NCBI GenBank assembly: GCA_046348835.1
Contig: JAXMDM010000003.1
Location: 372,001 to 436,000, forward strand
Source of the DNA: Defluviicoccus sp046348835
Lineage (GTDB): Bacteria; Pseudomonadota; Alphaproteobacteria; Rhodospirillales; Defluviicoccaceae
Length of the DNA stretch: 64,000 nucleotides
Direction of reading: 5' to 3'
Part shown: positions 9,536 through 18,897 of the stretch, piece after piece
Position numbering within the stretch: the first letter of the stretch is position 1
Layout of the letters: each line of letters opens with the position of its first letter
Program-made: the position numbers and the translations under genes
Notes under the pieces: generated by a model
What the model saw: only the letters and a program-made list of their open reading frames with translations
Databases searched by the model: none
Told to the model about the DNA's origin: nothing

Positions 9536-9901
9536 GTGAATTCGCTCCTCGCCGAGTATCTTCCGATCCTGCTCTTCCTGGTCATCGCCGTTGCCGTCGC
9601 CGCGGGTGCCATCGGCGCCTCCTACATCGTCGGCGGGGAGCGCCCCGACCCCGACAAGAACGCGGCCTACGAGTGCGGCTTCGATGCCTTCGAGGACTCG
9701 CGCGGCAAGTTCGACGTGCGCTTCTACCTGGTCGCCATCTTGTTCATCATCTTCGATCTGGAGGTGGCGTTCCTCTTCCCGTGGGCGATCGCGCTGGGCG
9801 ATATCGGCCTTTTCGGCTTCTGGTCGATGATGGTTTTTTTGGCGGTGCTGACCGTCGGTTTCATATATGAGTGGCGCAAGGGGGCGCTGGATTGGGAGTG
9901 A
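9536..9901 (+). CDS. nuoA: NADH-quinone oxidoreductase subunit A
   Basis: Small membrane subunit of complex I near the quinone site. 121 residues from a GTG start. Three hydrophobic membrane segments (about 8-30, 63-85 and 90-112) and the conserved loop YECGFDAFEDSRGKFDVRFY between the first two are diagnostic. First gene of the fourteen-gene nuo run; the tRNA-Asp gene lies about 100 bases upstream, so the nuo promoter must lie close to it. Confidence 0.97.
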   Translation: MNSLLAEYLPILLFLVIAVAVAAGAIGASYIVGGERPDPDKNAAYECGFDAFEDSRGKFDVRFYLVAILFIIFDLEVAFLFPWAIALGDIGLFGFWSMMVFLAVLTVGFIYEWRKGALDWE

Positions 9902-9911
9902 CGGAGGAACC

Positions 9912-10445
9912 ATGACGTCGGCCGAGACGACGCTACCCACCACCGGCGACGTGGACGACCTGTGGAAGGGTGTCTCCGACGCGATGGCGGAGAAGGGCTT
10001 CATCCTGACGCAGTTGGACAAGGTGGTGAACTGGGCCCGCGCCGGTTCGCTATGGCCGATGACCTTCGGCCTCGCCTGTTGCGCCATCGAGATGATGCAC
10101 GCCTACGTCAGCCGCTACGATCTCGACCGTTTCGGCGTGGTGCCGCGGCCGAGCCCGCGGCAATCGGACGTGATCATCGTCGCCGGTACCCTGTGCAACA
10201 AGATGGCGCCGGCGTTCCGCCGCGTCTACGACCAGATGGCCGAGCCCCGCTACGTCATCTCCATGGGCTCGTGCGCCAACGGCGGCGGCTACTATCACTA
10301 TTCCTACTCCGTGGTCCGCGGCTGCGACCGGGTGGTTCCCGTCGACATCTACGTTCCTGGCTGCCCGCCCACCGCCGAGGCGCTGGTTTACGGAATCCTG
10401 CAACTGCAGCGGAAGATCCAACGTACCGGCACCCTCTGGCGCTAG
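9912..10445 (+). CDS. nuoB: NADH-quinone oxidoreductase subunit B
   Basis: Peripheral subunit that carries iron-sulfur cluster N2, the last electron carrier before quinone. The ATG at 9912 is preceded by GGAGGAACC; longer reading frames inside nuoA are not used. 177 residues. Cluster ligands Cys56-Cys57 (LACCAIE), Cys121 (MGSCANGGGYY) and Cys151 (VPGCPPTAE) are all present. Confidence 0.97.
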   Translation: MTSAETTLPTTGDVDDLWKGVSDAMAEKGFILTQLDKVVNWARAGSLWPMTFGLACCAIEMMHAYVSRYDLDRFGVVPRPSPRQSDVIIVAGTLCNKMAPAFRRVYDQMAEPRYVISMGSCANGGGYYHYSYSVVRGCDRVVPVDIYVPGCPPTAEALVYGILQLQRKIQRTGTLWR

Positions 10446-10517
10446 CCGTCGCCAGGCTTGAACCAGCCACGGCCGGCCAACGAGCCGGTCGCAACCGTCG
10501 AGATGAGGCAATCGGGC

Positions 10518-11126
10518 ATGGATCTCGGACTTGAAGAACTCGCCGACTACGTGAGGGCGGCGCTGCGCGACTCCGTGGTCGATGCCAAGATCGACCACGA
10601 TGAGTTGATCGTCGTCGTCGAGCGGGAAGCGATCGTCCGCGTCCTGACCTTCCTTCGCGACGACGTCAACTGCCAGTTCAAGCAGCTGATGGATGTCTGC
10701 GGCGCGGACTATCCGGACCGGCCGCTACGCTTCGAGGTGGTCTACAACATGTTGAGCCTGACCCATGACCGGCGGATCCGGGTCAAGGTAGTCACCGATG
10801 AGGCGAGCCCGGTGCCGACGGCGACCGGGGTTTTCCAGTCGGCCAACTGGTACGAGCGGGAAACCTGGGACCTGTTCGGGATCTATTTCCGCGACCATCC
10901 CGATCTTCGCCGCATCCTCTCCGACTACGGCTTCCAGGGGCATCCTTTGCGCAAGGATTTCCCCCTGACCGGCTATGTGGAGCTGCGTTACGACGACGAC
11001 CAGAAGAGGGTGGTGTACGAGCCGGTGAAGCTGACCCAGGACTTCCGCACCTTCGACTTTCTCAGTCCGTGGGAAGGGGTGCAGGCGCAGTTGCCGGGCG
11101 ACGAAAAAGCGACGAGCGGCGGTTGA
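10518..11126 (+). CDS. nuoC: NADH-quinone oxidoreductase subunit C
   Basis: 30-kDa-type subunit of the peripheral arm, separate from NuoD here rather than fused. The ATG at 10518 has GAGG 9 bases upstream and gives 202 residues, the usual length; ATG 10503 and TTG 10458 are possible but less well supported. The signature ERETWDLFGIYFRDHPDLRR and the following GHPLRKDFPL segment identify the family. Confidence 0.95.
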   Translation: MDLGLEELADYVRAALRDSVVDAKIDHDELIVVVEREAIVRVLTFLRDDVNCQFKQLMDVCGADYPDRPLRFEVVYNMLSLTHDRRIRVKVVTDEASPVPTATGVFQSANWYERETWDLFGIYFRDHPDLRRILSDYGFQGHPLRKDFPLTGYVELRYDDDQKRVVYEPVKLTQDFRTFDFLSPWEGVQAQLPGDEKATSGG

Positions 11127-11131
11127 CGACG

Positions 11132-12310
11132 ATGGCCGAAACCCAGATCAAGAATTTCACCCTCAACTTCGGTCCGCAGCATCCGTCGGCGCACGGGGTG
11201 CTGCGGCTGGTGCTGGAGATGGACGGCGAGACCATCGAGCGTGCCGATCCCCACATCGGCCTCTTGCACCGGGGCACCGAGAAGCTGATCGAGTACAAGA
11301 CCTACCTGCAGTCGGTGCCTTATTTCGACCGGCTCGACTACGTCGCGCCGCAGAACCAGGAGCACGCCTTCGCCCTGGCGGTGGAAAAGCTGCTGGGCAT
11401 CACCGTACCGTTGCGCGGCCAGTACCTGCGCGCCCTCTACGCGGAGATCGGTCGCATCCTCAACCATGTCTTCACCGTCTGCGCCTTCGCCATGGATATC
11501 GGCGCGATGACGCCGATGCTGTGGGGTTTCGAGGAGCGCGAGCGGCTGATGGAGTTCTGCGAGCGGGTCTGCGGCGCCCGACTGCATATGAACTACTTCC
11601 GCCCCGGCGGCGTCTCCCAGGACCTGCCCGCCGGCCTCGCCGACGATATCTGGGAATGGAGCGAGCACTTCCCGAAGTGCATCGACGACCTGGAGACCCT
11701 GCTCACCGAAAACCGCATCTTCAAGCAGCGCGCCGTCGACATCGGTGCCATCACCGCGGAAGACGCGCTCAACTGGGGATTCTCCGGCCCCAATCTGCGC
11801 GCCGCCGGCGTCGCCTGGGACCTGCGCAAGGCGCAGCCGTACGACGTCTACGACCGGCTCGACTTCGACGTCCCGGTGGGCAAGCACGGCGACTGCTACG
11901 ACCGCTACCTGGTGCGCATGTACGAGCTTCGCGAGAGCCTGAAGCTCATTCGTCAGTGCCTGAAGGAGATGCCGCCCGGTCCGGTCAAGACCGACGACCG
12001 CAAGGTGGCGCCGCCGCCGCGGCGTGAGATGAAGCATTCCATGGAAGCGCTGATCCATCACTTCAAGCTGTACACCGAGGGCTACCACGTGCCGGCGGGC
12101 GAGACCTACACCGTGGTCGAGGCGCCGAAGGGCGAGTTCGGCGTCTACCTGGTCGCCGACGGCACCAACCGGCCGTACCGGTGCAAGATTCGCACCCCCG
12201 GCTTCATCCACCTTTCGGCCATGGACTATCTCACCCGCGGTCACATGCTGGCCGACGTGGTCGCCGTCCTCGGATCGCTGGACATCGTCTTCGGGGAGGT
12301 CGACCGATGA
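11132..12310 (+). CDS. nuoD: NADH-quinone oxidoreductase subunit D
   Basis: 49-kDa-type subunit, descended from the hydrogenase large subunit, forming much of the quinone cavity. The ATG at 11132 begins five bases after the nuoC stop and yields 392 residues. The N-terminal signature NFGPQHPSAHGVLRLVLEMD, GLLHRGTEKL and the C-terminal DIVFGEVDR ending are diagnostic. Its stop overlaps the nuoE start by 4 bases (ATGA). Confidence 0.97.
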   Translation: MAETQIKNFTLNFGPQHPSAHGVLRLVLEMDGETIERADPHIGLLHRGTEKLIEYKTYLQSVPYFDRLDYVAPQNQEHAFALAVEKLLGITVPLRGQYLRALYAEIGRILNHVFTVCAFAMDIGAMTPMLWGFEERERLMEFCERVCGARLHMNYFRPGGVSQDLPAGLADDIWEWSEHFPKCIDDLETLLTENRIFKQRAVDIGAITAEDALNWGFSGPNLRAAGVAWDLRKAQPYDVYDRLDFDVPVGKHGDCYDRYLVRMYELRESLKLIRQCLKEMPPGPVKTDDRKVAPPPRREMKHSMEALIHHFKLYTEGYHVPAGETYTVVEAPKGEFGVYLVADGTNRPYRCKIRTPGFIHLSAMDYLTRGHMLADVVAVLGSLDIVFGEVDR

Positions 12311-12918
12311 GCGAAACCGCGGCAGTGACCACCGGGTTTGCCTTTTCCGATGAGAATCTGGCCCAGGCCCGCGCCATCATCGGCAAGTATCCGCCCGGCC
12401 GCCAGGCCAGCGCGGTGATGCCGCTTTTGATGCTGGCGCAGCGGCAGAGCGGCGGCTGGCTGCCCCAGCCGGCGCTGGACTACGTCGCCGACTTCCTCGA
12501 GATGCCGCCGATCCGCGTCTACGAGGTGGCCACCTTCTACACCATGTACCGGCTGAAGCCGGTGGGTCGGCATCACGTGGAGGTGTGCACCAACATTTCG
12601 TGCTGGCTGCGCGGTTCCGACGACATTCTCGCCGCGTGCCGGGAGCGTCTCGGCATCGGTCCGGGCGAGACCAGCGCCGAGGGCGAGTTTTCGGTGGCCG
12701 AGGCGGAATGCCTCGGCGCCTGCGTCAACGCACCGATGATGCAGATCGACCGCGATTACTACGAGGACCTGACGCCGGAAAGCGCCATCGCCATCCTCGA
12801 CGAACTCGCCGCCGGGCGGACGCCCAAGCCCGGCTCCCAGATCGGCCGGACCAGCAGCGAGCCGCGGGCGCGACTGGACGCGGTTTCGCCGCCGCCGACC
12901 GACACGCCCATTGCCTGA
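12307..12918 (+). CDS. nuoE: NADH-quinone oxidoreductase subunit E
   Basis: 24-kDa-type subunit with the N1a [2Fe-2S] cluster. Starts at ATG 12307, overlapping the nuoD stop. 203 residues. Ligands Cys94 and Cys99 (VCTNISC) and Cys135 and Cys139 (ECLGAC) fit the CX4C and CX3C pattern. Residues about 170-203 are a Pro/Ser/Arg-rich tail without structure, which varies among alphaproteobacterial NuoE proteins. Confidence 0.96.
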   Translation: MSETAAVTTGFAFSDENLAQARAIIGKYPPGRQASAVMPLLMLAQRQSGGWLPQPALDYVADFLEMPPIRVYEVATFYTMYRLKPVGRHHVEVCTNISCWLRGSDDILAACRERLGIGPGETSAEGEFSVAEAECLGACVNAPMMQIDRDYYEDLTPESAIAILDELAAGRTPKPGSQIGRTSSEPRARLDAVSPPPTDTPIA

Positions 12919-12947
12919 GTGTAGCAGAGCGACAGCGGGACCTGCAG

Positions 12948-14237
12948 ATGCTGAAGGACCAAGACCGGATTTTCACCAACATCTACGGCTTTGCCGATGT
13001 GAGCCTTGCCGCCGCCCGGCAGCGCGGCGACTGGGACGACACCGGCGGGCTGATCGCCCGCGGGCGGCAGGCGATCGTTGACGAGGTGCGCAAGTCGGGG
13101 CTGCGCGGCCGCGGCGGCGCCGGCTTCGTGACCGGGCTGAAGTGGTCGTTCATGCCGAAGGAGACCGACGGCCGGCCCCATTACCTGGTGGTCAACGCCG
13201 ACGAGGGCGAGCCCGGCACCTGCAAGGACCGCGAAATCCTGCGCCATGAGCCGCACAAGCTGGTGGAAGGCTGTGTGCTGGCCTGCGTCGGGATGGGCGC
13301 CCACGCCGCCTACATCTACGTCCGCGGCGAGTTCTATCGCGAGGCGGAGGCATTGCAGCGGGCGATCGACGAAGCCTATGCCGCCAACCTGATCGGCCGC
13401 AACGCCTGCGGGTCCGGCTGGGATGTGGACGTTTACGTCCATCTCGGTGCCGGCGCCTACATCTGCGGCGAGGAAACGGCGCTGATCGAGAGCCTGGAGG
13501 GAAAGAAGGGGCAGCCGCGGCTGAAGCCGCCGTTTCCCGCCAATGTCGGCCTCTACGGCTGTCCGACCACGGTCAACAACGTCGAAACCATCGCCGTCGT
13601 CCCGACCATCATGCGGCGCGGCGGCGACTGGTTCGCCGGCCTCGGCCGGCCGAAGAACAGCGGCACCAAGCTGTTCAACATCTCCGGTCACGTCAACACG
13701 CCGTGCACGGTCGAGGAGGAGATGGGCATTCCCCTCCGCGACCTGATCGAGAAGCACGCCGGCGGGGTGCGCGGCGGCTGGGAAAACCTGCAGGCGGTCA
13801 TCCCCGGCGGCTCCTCGGTGCCGGTTCTCCCCAAGTCCATCTGCGATGCGGTCTGCATGGACTTCGACTCGCTGGTGGCGGTCAAGTCCGGTCTCGGCAC
13901 CGCCGCGGTCATCGTCATGGACAAGTCGACCGATGTCGTCCGCGCCATCACCCGGCTGTCGCGCTTCTACAAGCACGAGAGCTGCGGCCAGTGCACGCCG
14001 TGCCGGGAGGGCACCGGCTGGATGTGGCGGGTGATGGAGCGGCTGTGCGAAGGGCGGGCCCGCATCGACGAGATCGACGTTCTCGAACAGGTCACCCGCG
14101 AGGTGGAAGGCCACACCATCTGCGCCCTCGGCGATGCCGCGGCGTGGCCGATCCAGGGGCTGATCCGTCACTTCCGGGCGGAGCTGGAACGGCGGATCCG
14201 GGAGTACGAAGAAAAGCGTCAACGGCAGGCTGCGTGA
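12948..14237 (+). CDS. nuoF: NADH-quinone oxidoreductase subunit F
   Basis: 51-kDa-type subunit that binds NADH, FMN and cluster N3. ATG at 12948 gives 429 residues. The glycine-rich nucleotide motif GRGGAGF is at 54-60. The [4Fe-4S] ligands CGQCTPC are at 346, 349 and 352, with the fourth in the HTICALGD segment near residue 392. The frame stays open upstream in GC-rich shadow sequence, so the start rests on homology to the usual MLxDxDRIFxN beginning. Confidence 0.96.
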   Translation: MLKDQDRIFTNIYGFADVSLAAARQRGDWDDTGGLIARGRQAIVDEVRKSGLRGRGGAGFVTGLKWSFMPKETDGRPHYLVVNADEGEPGTCKDREILRHEPHKLVEGCVLACVGMGAHAAYIYVRGEFYREAEALQRAIDEAYAANLIGRNACGSGWDVDVYVHLGAGAYICGEETALIESLEGKKGQPRLKPPFPANVGLYGCPTTVNNVETIAVVPTIMRRGGDWFAGLGRPKNSGTKLFNISGHVNTPCTVEEEMGIPLRDLIEKHAGGVRGGWENLQAVIPGGSSVPVLPKSICDAVCMDFDSLVAVKSGLGTAAVIVMDKSTDVVRAITRLSRFYKHESCGQCTPCREGTGWMWRVMERLCEGRARIDEIDVLEQVTREVEGHTICALGDAAAWPIQGLIRHFRAELERRIREYEEKRQRQAA

Positions 14238-14248
14238 GGGACTGAACG

Positions 14249-16318
14249 ATGCCGAAGCTGACCATCGACGGTCAAGAGGTGGAGGTCGCGGCCGGCATGA
14301 CCGTCCTGCATGCGTGCGAGGCGGTGGGGGTCGAGATCCCGCGGTTCTGCTTCCACGAGCGGCTGTCCATCGCCGGCAACTGCCGGATGTGCCTGGTGGC
14401 GATGAAGGGGTCGCCGAAGCCGGTGGCGTCGTGCGCGATGCCGGCGGCGGACGGCATGGAGATCTATACCAACACCCCAGAGGTGGAGAAGATGCGCCGC
14501 GGGGTGATGGAGTTCCTGCTGATCAACCACCCGCTCGACTGTCCCATCTGCGATCAGGGCGGCGAGTGCGATCTGCAGGACCTGGCCATGGGCTACGGGT
14601 TCGACCGCGGCCGCTTCCACGAGAACAAGCGGGCGGTGCAGGACAAGAACTTCGGGCCGCTGGTCAAGACCAGCATGACCCGCTGCATCCACTGCACCCG
14701 TTGCATCCGCTTCGCCACCGAGATCGCCGGGGTTCCGGAGCTGGGGGCCACCGGCCGCGGCGAGAACATGGAGGTGGGCACCTACGTCGCCAAGGCGCTG
14801 TCGTCGGAGCTGTCGGGGAACATCATCGACTTGTGCCCGGTGGGGGCGCTGACCTCGAAGCCGTACGCCTTCGTCGCCCGCCCCTGGGAGCTGACCAAGA
14901 CCGAAAGCATCGACGTCATGGATGCGGTCGGCAGCAACATCCGCATCGACAGCCGTGGCCCCGAGGTGCTCAGGGTGCTGCCGCGGCTGCACGAAGGCAT
15001 CAACGAGGAGTGGATCTCCGACAAGACCCGCTTCGCTTGCGACGGACTGCGGCGGCAGCGCCTCGACCGTCCCTACCTGCGGCGCGACGGGCGGTTGCAG
15101 CCGGCCTCGTGGGAGGCCGCCTTCGCCGCCATCGCCGCTCGGATCACCGCCGGCAAGGGCGATCGCATCGCCGCCATCGCCGGCGACCTCGCCGACTGCG
15201 AGGCGATGCTACTGTTGAAGGAACTGATGCAGGCGCTGGGCAGCCCGCACATCGACTGCCGTCAGGACGGGGCGGCACTGCCGGCGGCGCCGCGGGCGGC
15301 GTACCTGTTCAACACCACCATCGCCGGGATCGAAGACGCCGACGCCTGCCTCCTCATCGGCACCAATCCCCGCCTGGAGGCGCCGATCATCAACGCTCGG
15401 CTGCGCAAGCGCTCGCGGATGCGGCCCTTCCCGGTCGGCCTGATCGGCGAGGCGGTGGATCTGACCTATCCCTACGAGCACCTGGGCAGCGGTCCGGCGG
15501 ATGTCGATGCCCTGGCTCGTGGGGAGCGGCCGTTCCTTCGCATCCTCCAGGAAGCGGCGAAACCGATGCTGATCGTCGGTCAGGGGGCGCTGGCCCGGCC
15601 GGACGGGGCGGCGGTGCTGGCATTGGCCCGGCGGGTCGCCGAGGCCGCCGGCATGGTCGCCGGCGACGGCCAGTGGAACGGGTTCAACGTCCTGCACACG
15701 GCGGCGGCGCGGGTCGGCGGTCTCGATCTGGGCTTTCTCCCCGGTTCGGGCGGCCGCGATGTGGAGGGTATCCTGGCGGCGGCGTCCGCCGGCGACATGG
15801 ACCTCGTCTACCTCCTTGGCGCCGACGAAATCGACACCAGCCGGCTCGGCGGTGCGTTCGTCGTTTACCAGGGCCATCATGGGGATGCCGGGGCATCGCG
15901 CGCCGATGTTGTCCTGCCGGGCGCCGCCTACCCGGAGAAGGACGCCACCTGGGTCAACACCGAGGGGCGGGTCCAGCGCGGGCCGCGGGCCTGTTTCCCG
16001 CCGGGAGAGGCCCGGGAGGACTGGCGGATCCTGCGGGCGCTGTCGGCGGTCCTGGGTAAGACCCTGCCTTACGATTCCCTGCCGGCGGTGCGGGCGGGGC
16101 TGGTGGCGGCGAACGAGGTGTTCCAGCACATCGACAGCATCGTGCCGGCGCCCTGGGGCGCATTCGGCGCCGAGGGCGGGCTGGGCGATGCGCCGTTCGT
16201 CTCCCCGATCGGCAACTTTTATCTGACCAACCCGGTATGTCGGGCGTCGGTGACGATGGCGCGCTGCGTCGAGGCGTTCTCCGGCGAGAGCTTGCGAAAG
16301 ACCGGCACCGATGCCTAG
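14249..16318 (+). CDS. nuoG: NADH-quinone oxidoreductase subunit G
   Basis: 75-kDa-type iron-sulfur subunit, 689 residues. The N-terminal [2Fe-2S] ferredoxin domain has Cys34, Cys45, Cys48 and Cys62. Next come the His/Cys cluster (HPLDCPICDQGGEC) and a [4Fe-4S] set (CIHCTRC), then a molybdopterin-oxidoreductase-like domain from about 220 onward that has lost catalysis in this family. Its stop overlaps the start of nuoH by 8 bases, supporting one transcript. Confidence 0.96.
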   Translation: MPKLTIDGQEVEVAAGMTVLHACEAVGVEIPRFCFHERLSIAGNCRMCLVAMKGSPKPVASCAMPAADGMEIYTNTPEVEKMRRGVMEFLLINHPLDCPICDQGGECDLQDLAMGYGFDRGRFHENKRAVQDKNFGPLVKTSMTRCIHCTRCIRFATEIAGVPELGATGRGENMEVGTYVAKALSSELSGNIIDLCPVGALTSKPYAFVARPWELTKTESIDVMDAVGSNIRIDSRGPEVLRVLPRLHEGINEEWISDKTRFACDGLRRQRLDRPYLRRDGRLQPASWEAAFAAIAARITAGKGDRIAAIAGDLADCEAMLLLKELMQALGSPHIDCRQDGAALPAAPRAAYLFNTTIAGIEDADACLLIGTNPRLEAPIINARLRKRSRMRPFPVGLIGEAVDLTYPYEHLGSGPADVDALARGERPFLRILQEAAKPMLIVGQGALARPDGAAVLALARRVAEAAGMVAGDGQWNGFNVLHTAAARVGGLDLGFLPGSGGRDVEGILAAASAGDMDLVYLLGADEIDTSRLGGAFVVYQGHHGDAGASRADVVLPGAAYPEKDATWVNTEGRVQRGPRACFPPGEAREDWRILRALSAVLGKTLPYDSLPAVRAGLVAANEVFQHIDSIVPAPWGAFGAEGGLGDAPFVSPIGNFYLTNPVCRASVTMARCVEAFSGESLRKTGTDA

Positions 16319-17375
16319 CGAATGGATGCCCGTAAACTGGATCGCCGCCGAGTGGTGGCAGGTATGGGTCTGGCCCGGCATTCTCTTTGTCCTGCAGATC
16401 CTGGCCATCGTTCTGCCGCTCTTGTTGGCGGTGGCCTACCTCACCTACGCCGAGCGCAAGGTCATCGCCGCCATGCACCTGCGCAAGGGGCCGAACGTGG
16501 TCGGCCCGTTCGGCCTCCTGCAGCCGATGGCGGACGGGCTGAAGCTGTTCCTGAAGGAGACGGTGATCCCGTCCGGGGCCAACCGCGGCGTTTTCGTCCT
16601 GGCGCCGATGATCACCTTCATCCTGGCGCTGATCGCATGGGCGGTGATCCCGTTCAACGAGGGCTGGGTGCTGGCCGACATCAATGTCGGCATCCTCTAC
16701 CTGTTTGCCATCTCGTCGCTGGGGGTCTACGGGATCATCATGGCCGGCTGGGCCAGCAACTCCAAGTACGCCTTCCTCGGCGGCATCCGCTCGGCGGCGC
16801 AGATGGTGTCGTACGAAGTCTCCATGGGCTTCGTCATCATCACCGTGCTGCTCTGCGTCGGCTCCCTCAACTTGAGCGACATCGTCGAGGCCCAGCGCGG
16901 CAGCGGCATCGTCAATTGGTGGTTCGCCCTGCCGCTGTTGCCGATGGCGGTGGTGTTCTTCGTCTCGGCGCTGGCCGAGACCAATCGCCATCCCTTCGAC
17001 CTGCCGGAGGCCGAGGCGGAACTGGTCTGCGGCTACAACGTCGAATACTCGGCGATGACCTTCGCCCTGTTCTTCCTCGGCGAATACGCCAACATGATCC
17101 TGATGTCGGCGATCACCAGCGTGTTGTTCCTGGGTGGTTGGCTGCCGCCATTCAATATGGAACCGTTCACCTGGATTCCGGGGCCGATCTGGTTCTTCCT
17201 TAAGATCGCCGCCTGCCTGTTCGTCTTCCTCTGGGTGCGGGCGACGTTCCCCCGCTATCGCTACGATCAGCTGATGCGCCTCGGCTGGAAGGTGTTCCTG
17301 CCGCTGTCGCTGGCCGCCGTGGTCATCGTCTCCGGCGTTCTCGTCGCCTTTGGCATCGCGCCGGTCGGGCGCTGA
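16311..17375 (+). CDS. nuoH: NADH-quinone oxidoreductase subunit H
   Basis: Membrane subunit (ND1 type) that links the peripheral arm to the membrane arm and lines the quinone entrance. 354 residues with about eight hydrophobic membrane segments. Conserved YAERKVIAAMHLRKGPNVVGP and ETNRHPFDLPEAEAELVCGYNVEYS loops are present. The start at 16311 overlaps nuoG; ATG 16326 is a possible alternative. Confidence 0.96.
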   Translation: MPSEWMPVNWIAAEWWQVWVWPGILFVLQILAIVLPLLLAVAYLTYAERKVIAAMHLRKGPNVVGPFGLLQPMADGLKLFLKETVIPSGANRGVFVLAPMITFILALIAWAVIPFNEGWVLADINVGILYLFAISSLGVYGIIMAGWASNSKYAFLGGIRSAAQMVSYEVSMGFVIITVLLCVGSLNLSDIVEAQRGSGIVNWWFALPLLPMAVVFFVSALAETNRHPFDLPEAEAELVCGYNVEYSAMTFALFFLGEYANMILMSAITSVLFLGGWLPPFNMEPFTWIPGPIWFFLKIAACLFVFLWVRATFPRYRYDQLMRLGWKVFLPLSLAAVVIVSGVLVAFGIAPVGR

Positions 17376-17389
17376 GGAGGTCCTCCCGC

Positions 17390-17878
17390 ATGTCTTTCAT
17401 GGATCGCACCGCCCGCAGCTTCTTCCTCGCGGAACTGCTGTCGGGCCTCGGCCTCACCCTCAAGTACATGCTGCAGCCGAAGGTGACGCTCAACTACCCC
17501 TATGAGAAGGGCCTGCTCAGCCCGCGCTTCCGCGGCGAGCACGCGCTGCGCCGCTATCCCAGCGGCGAGGAGCGCTGCATCGCCTGCAAGCTGTGCGAGG
17601 CCATCTGTCCGGCGCAGGCGATCACCATCGAGGCGGAGCCGCGCGAGGACGGCAGCCGGCGGACGACCCGCTACGACATCGACATGGTGAAGTGCATCTA
17701 TTGCGGCTATTGCCAGGAGGCGTGTCCGGTCGATGCCATCGTCGAGGGGCCGAACTTCGAGTTCGCCACCGAGACCCGGGAGGAACTCCTGTACGACAAG
17801 GAAAAACTGCTCGCCAACGGCGATCGTTGGGAAACCGAGCTCGCTGCAAACATCGCCGCCGACGCTCCTTACCGTTGA
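17390..17878 (+). CDS. nuoI: NADH-quinone oxidoreductase subunit I
   Basis: Ferredoxin-like subunit with clusters N6a and N6b. 162 residues. Two 4Fe-4S motifs: Cys63, 66, 69, 73 (CIACKLCEAIC) and Cys102, 105, 108, 112 (CIYCGYCQEAC). A strong GAGGAGG ribosome site precedes the ATG. The N-terminal amphipathic segment (about 10-30) anchors it to the membrane side. Confidence 0.97.
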   Translation: MSFMDRTARSFFLAELLSGLGLTLKYMLQPKVTLNYPYEKGLLSPRFRGEHALRRYPSGEERCIACKLCEAICPAQAITIEAEPREDGSRRTTRYDIDMVKCIYCGYCQEACPVDAIVEGPNFEFATETREELLYDKEKLLANGDRWETELAANIAADAPYR

Positions 17879-17906
17879 CTGCGTCCGGTTGATCCGACAA
17901 TAAGGG

Positions 17907-17920
17907 GGCGGCCGGCCGCC
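17907..17920. repeat. GC-rich palindrome between nuoI and nuoJ
   Basis: GGCGGCCGGCCGCC is a 14-bp perfect palindrome inside the 95-base gap between nuoI and nuoJ, the widest gap within the nuo run. It could fold in the mRNA and modulate processing or expression of the downstream membrane subunits. Confidence 0.5.
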
Positions 17921-17973
17921 GCGCCGTCGCCCCTTCCCCCGCCCGCTCCGGGCAGCACGCGCTTGGGCCTCCG

Positions 17974-18576
17974 ATGATTATTCAGGCGATCGCCTTCTAT
18001 GTTTTCGCGCTAGTCGCGGTCGGCTCCGCCGTCATGGTCATCTCGGCGCGAAATCCCGTCCACTCGGTGCTCTTCCTCATCCTGGCGTTCTTCAACGCCG
18101 CCGGCCTGTTCGTGCTGATGGGGGCGGAGTTCCTGGCGATGATCCTCGTCGTCGTCTACGTCGGCGCGGTGGCGGTGATGTTCATGTTCGTGGTGATGAT
18201 GCTCGACATCAATTTCGCCGAGCTGCGCCAGGGCTTCCTCCGCTACCTGCCCATCGGCGGCGCCATCGGGCTGATCGTTCTCGTCGAACTGCTGTTCATC
18301 CTTGCCGGCTGGAAGCTGGCGCCGGAGGCGATCCGGGTGGCGGCGGCGCCGACCCCGGACCAGGTCACCAACGCCCGGGCGCTGGGCCAGCTCATCTATA
18401 CCCAGTACGCCTACCTGTTCCAGTTGGCCGGCCTGATCCTGCTGATCGCGATGATCGGCGCGATCGTGCTCACCCATCGACGCCGCCCCGAGGTGCGCCG
18501 TCAGAGCATCTCGACCCAGCTTGCCCGCGAGGATTCCATCGAGGTGCGCAAGGTACCGTCGGGGAGGGGGATCTGA
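17974..18576 (+). CDS. nuoJ: NADH-quinone oxidoreductase subunit J
   Basis: Membrane subunit (ND6 type) with five hydrophobic segments. 200 residues; the conserved EFLAMILVVVYVGAVAVMFMFVVMM segment forms the third transmembrane helix region, which contains the pi-bulge in known structures. The stop overlaps the nuoK ATG by one base. Confidence 0.95.
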   Translation: MIIQAIAFYVFALVAVGSAVMVISARNPVHSVLFLILAFFNAAGLFVLMGAEFLAMILVVVYVGAVAVMFMFVVMMLDINFAELRQGFLRYLPIGGAIGLIVLVELLFILAGWKLAPEAIRVAAAPTPDQVTNARALGQLIYTQYAYLFQLAGLILLIAMIGAIVLTHRRRPEVRRQSISTQLAREDSIEVRKVPSGRGI

Positions 18577-18887
18577 TGCTGCAAATCGGCTTGGCTCATT
18601 ACCTGTCGGTGGCGGCGATCATCTTCGCCCTCGGCATCTTCGGCATCTTTCTCAACCGGAAGAACATCATCATCATTCTGATGTCGGTCGAGCTGATCCT
18701 GCTCGCCGTCAACATCAACTTCGTCGCCTTCTCGGCCGTGCTTCACGACCTGGTGGGGCAGGTGTTCGCCCTGTTCGTGCTCACCGTCGCCGCGGCAGAG
18801 GCTGCGATCGGCCTTGCCATCCTGGTGATCTACTTCCGCAACAGGGGCACGATCGCCGTCGAAGACGTCAACCTGATGAAGGGGTGA
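18576..18887 (+). CDS. nuoK: NADH-quinone oxidoreductase subunit K
   Basis: Small membrane subunit (ND4L type), 103 residues with three membrane helices. It carries the conserved buried glutamates in MSVELILLAVN and AAAEAAIGLA that take part in the proton path. A-to-TGA overlap with nuoJ indicates coupled translation. Confidence 0.96.
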   Translation: MLQIGLAHYLSVAAIIFALGIFGIFLNRKNIIIILMSVELILLAVNINFVAFSAVLHDLVGQVFALFVLTVAAAEAAIGLAILVIYFRNRGTIAVEDVNLMKG

Positions 18888-18897
18888 GGTCCGCCCG

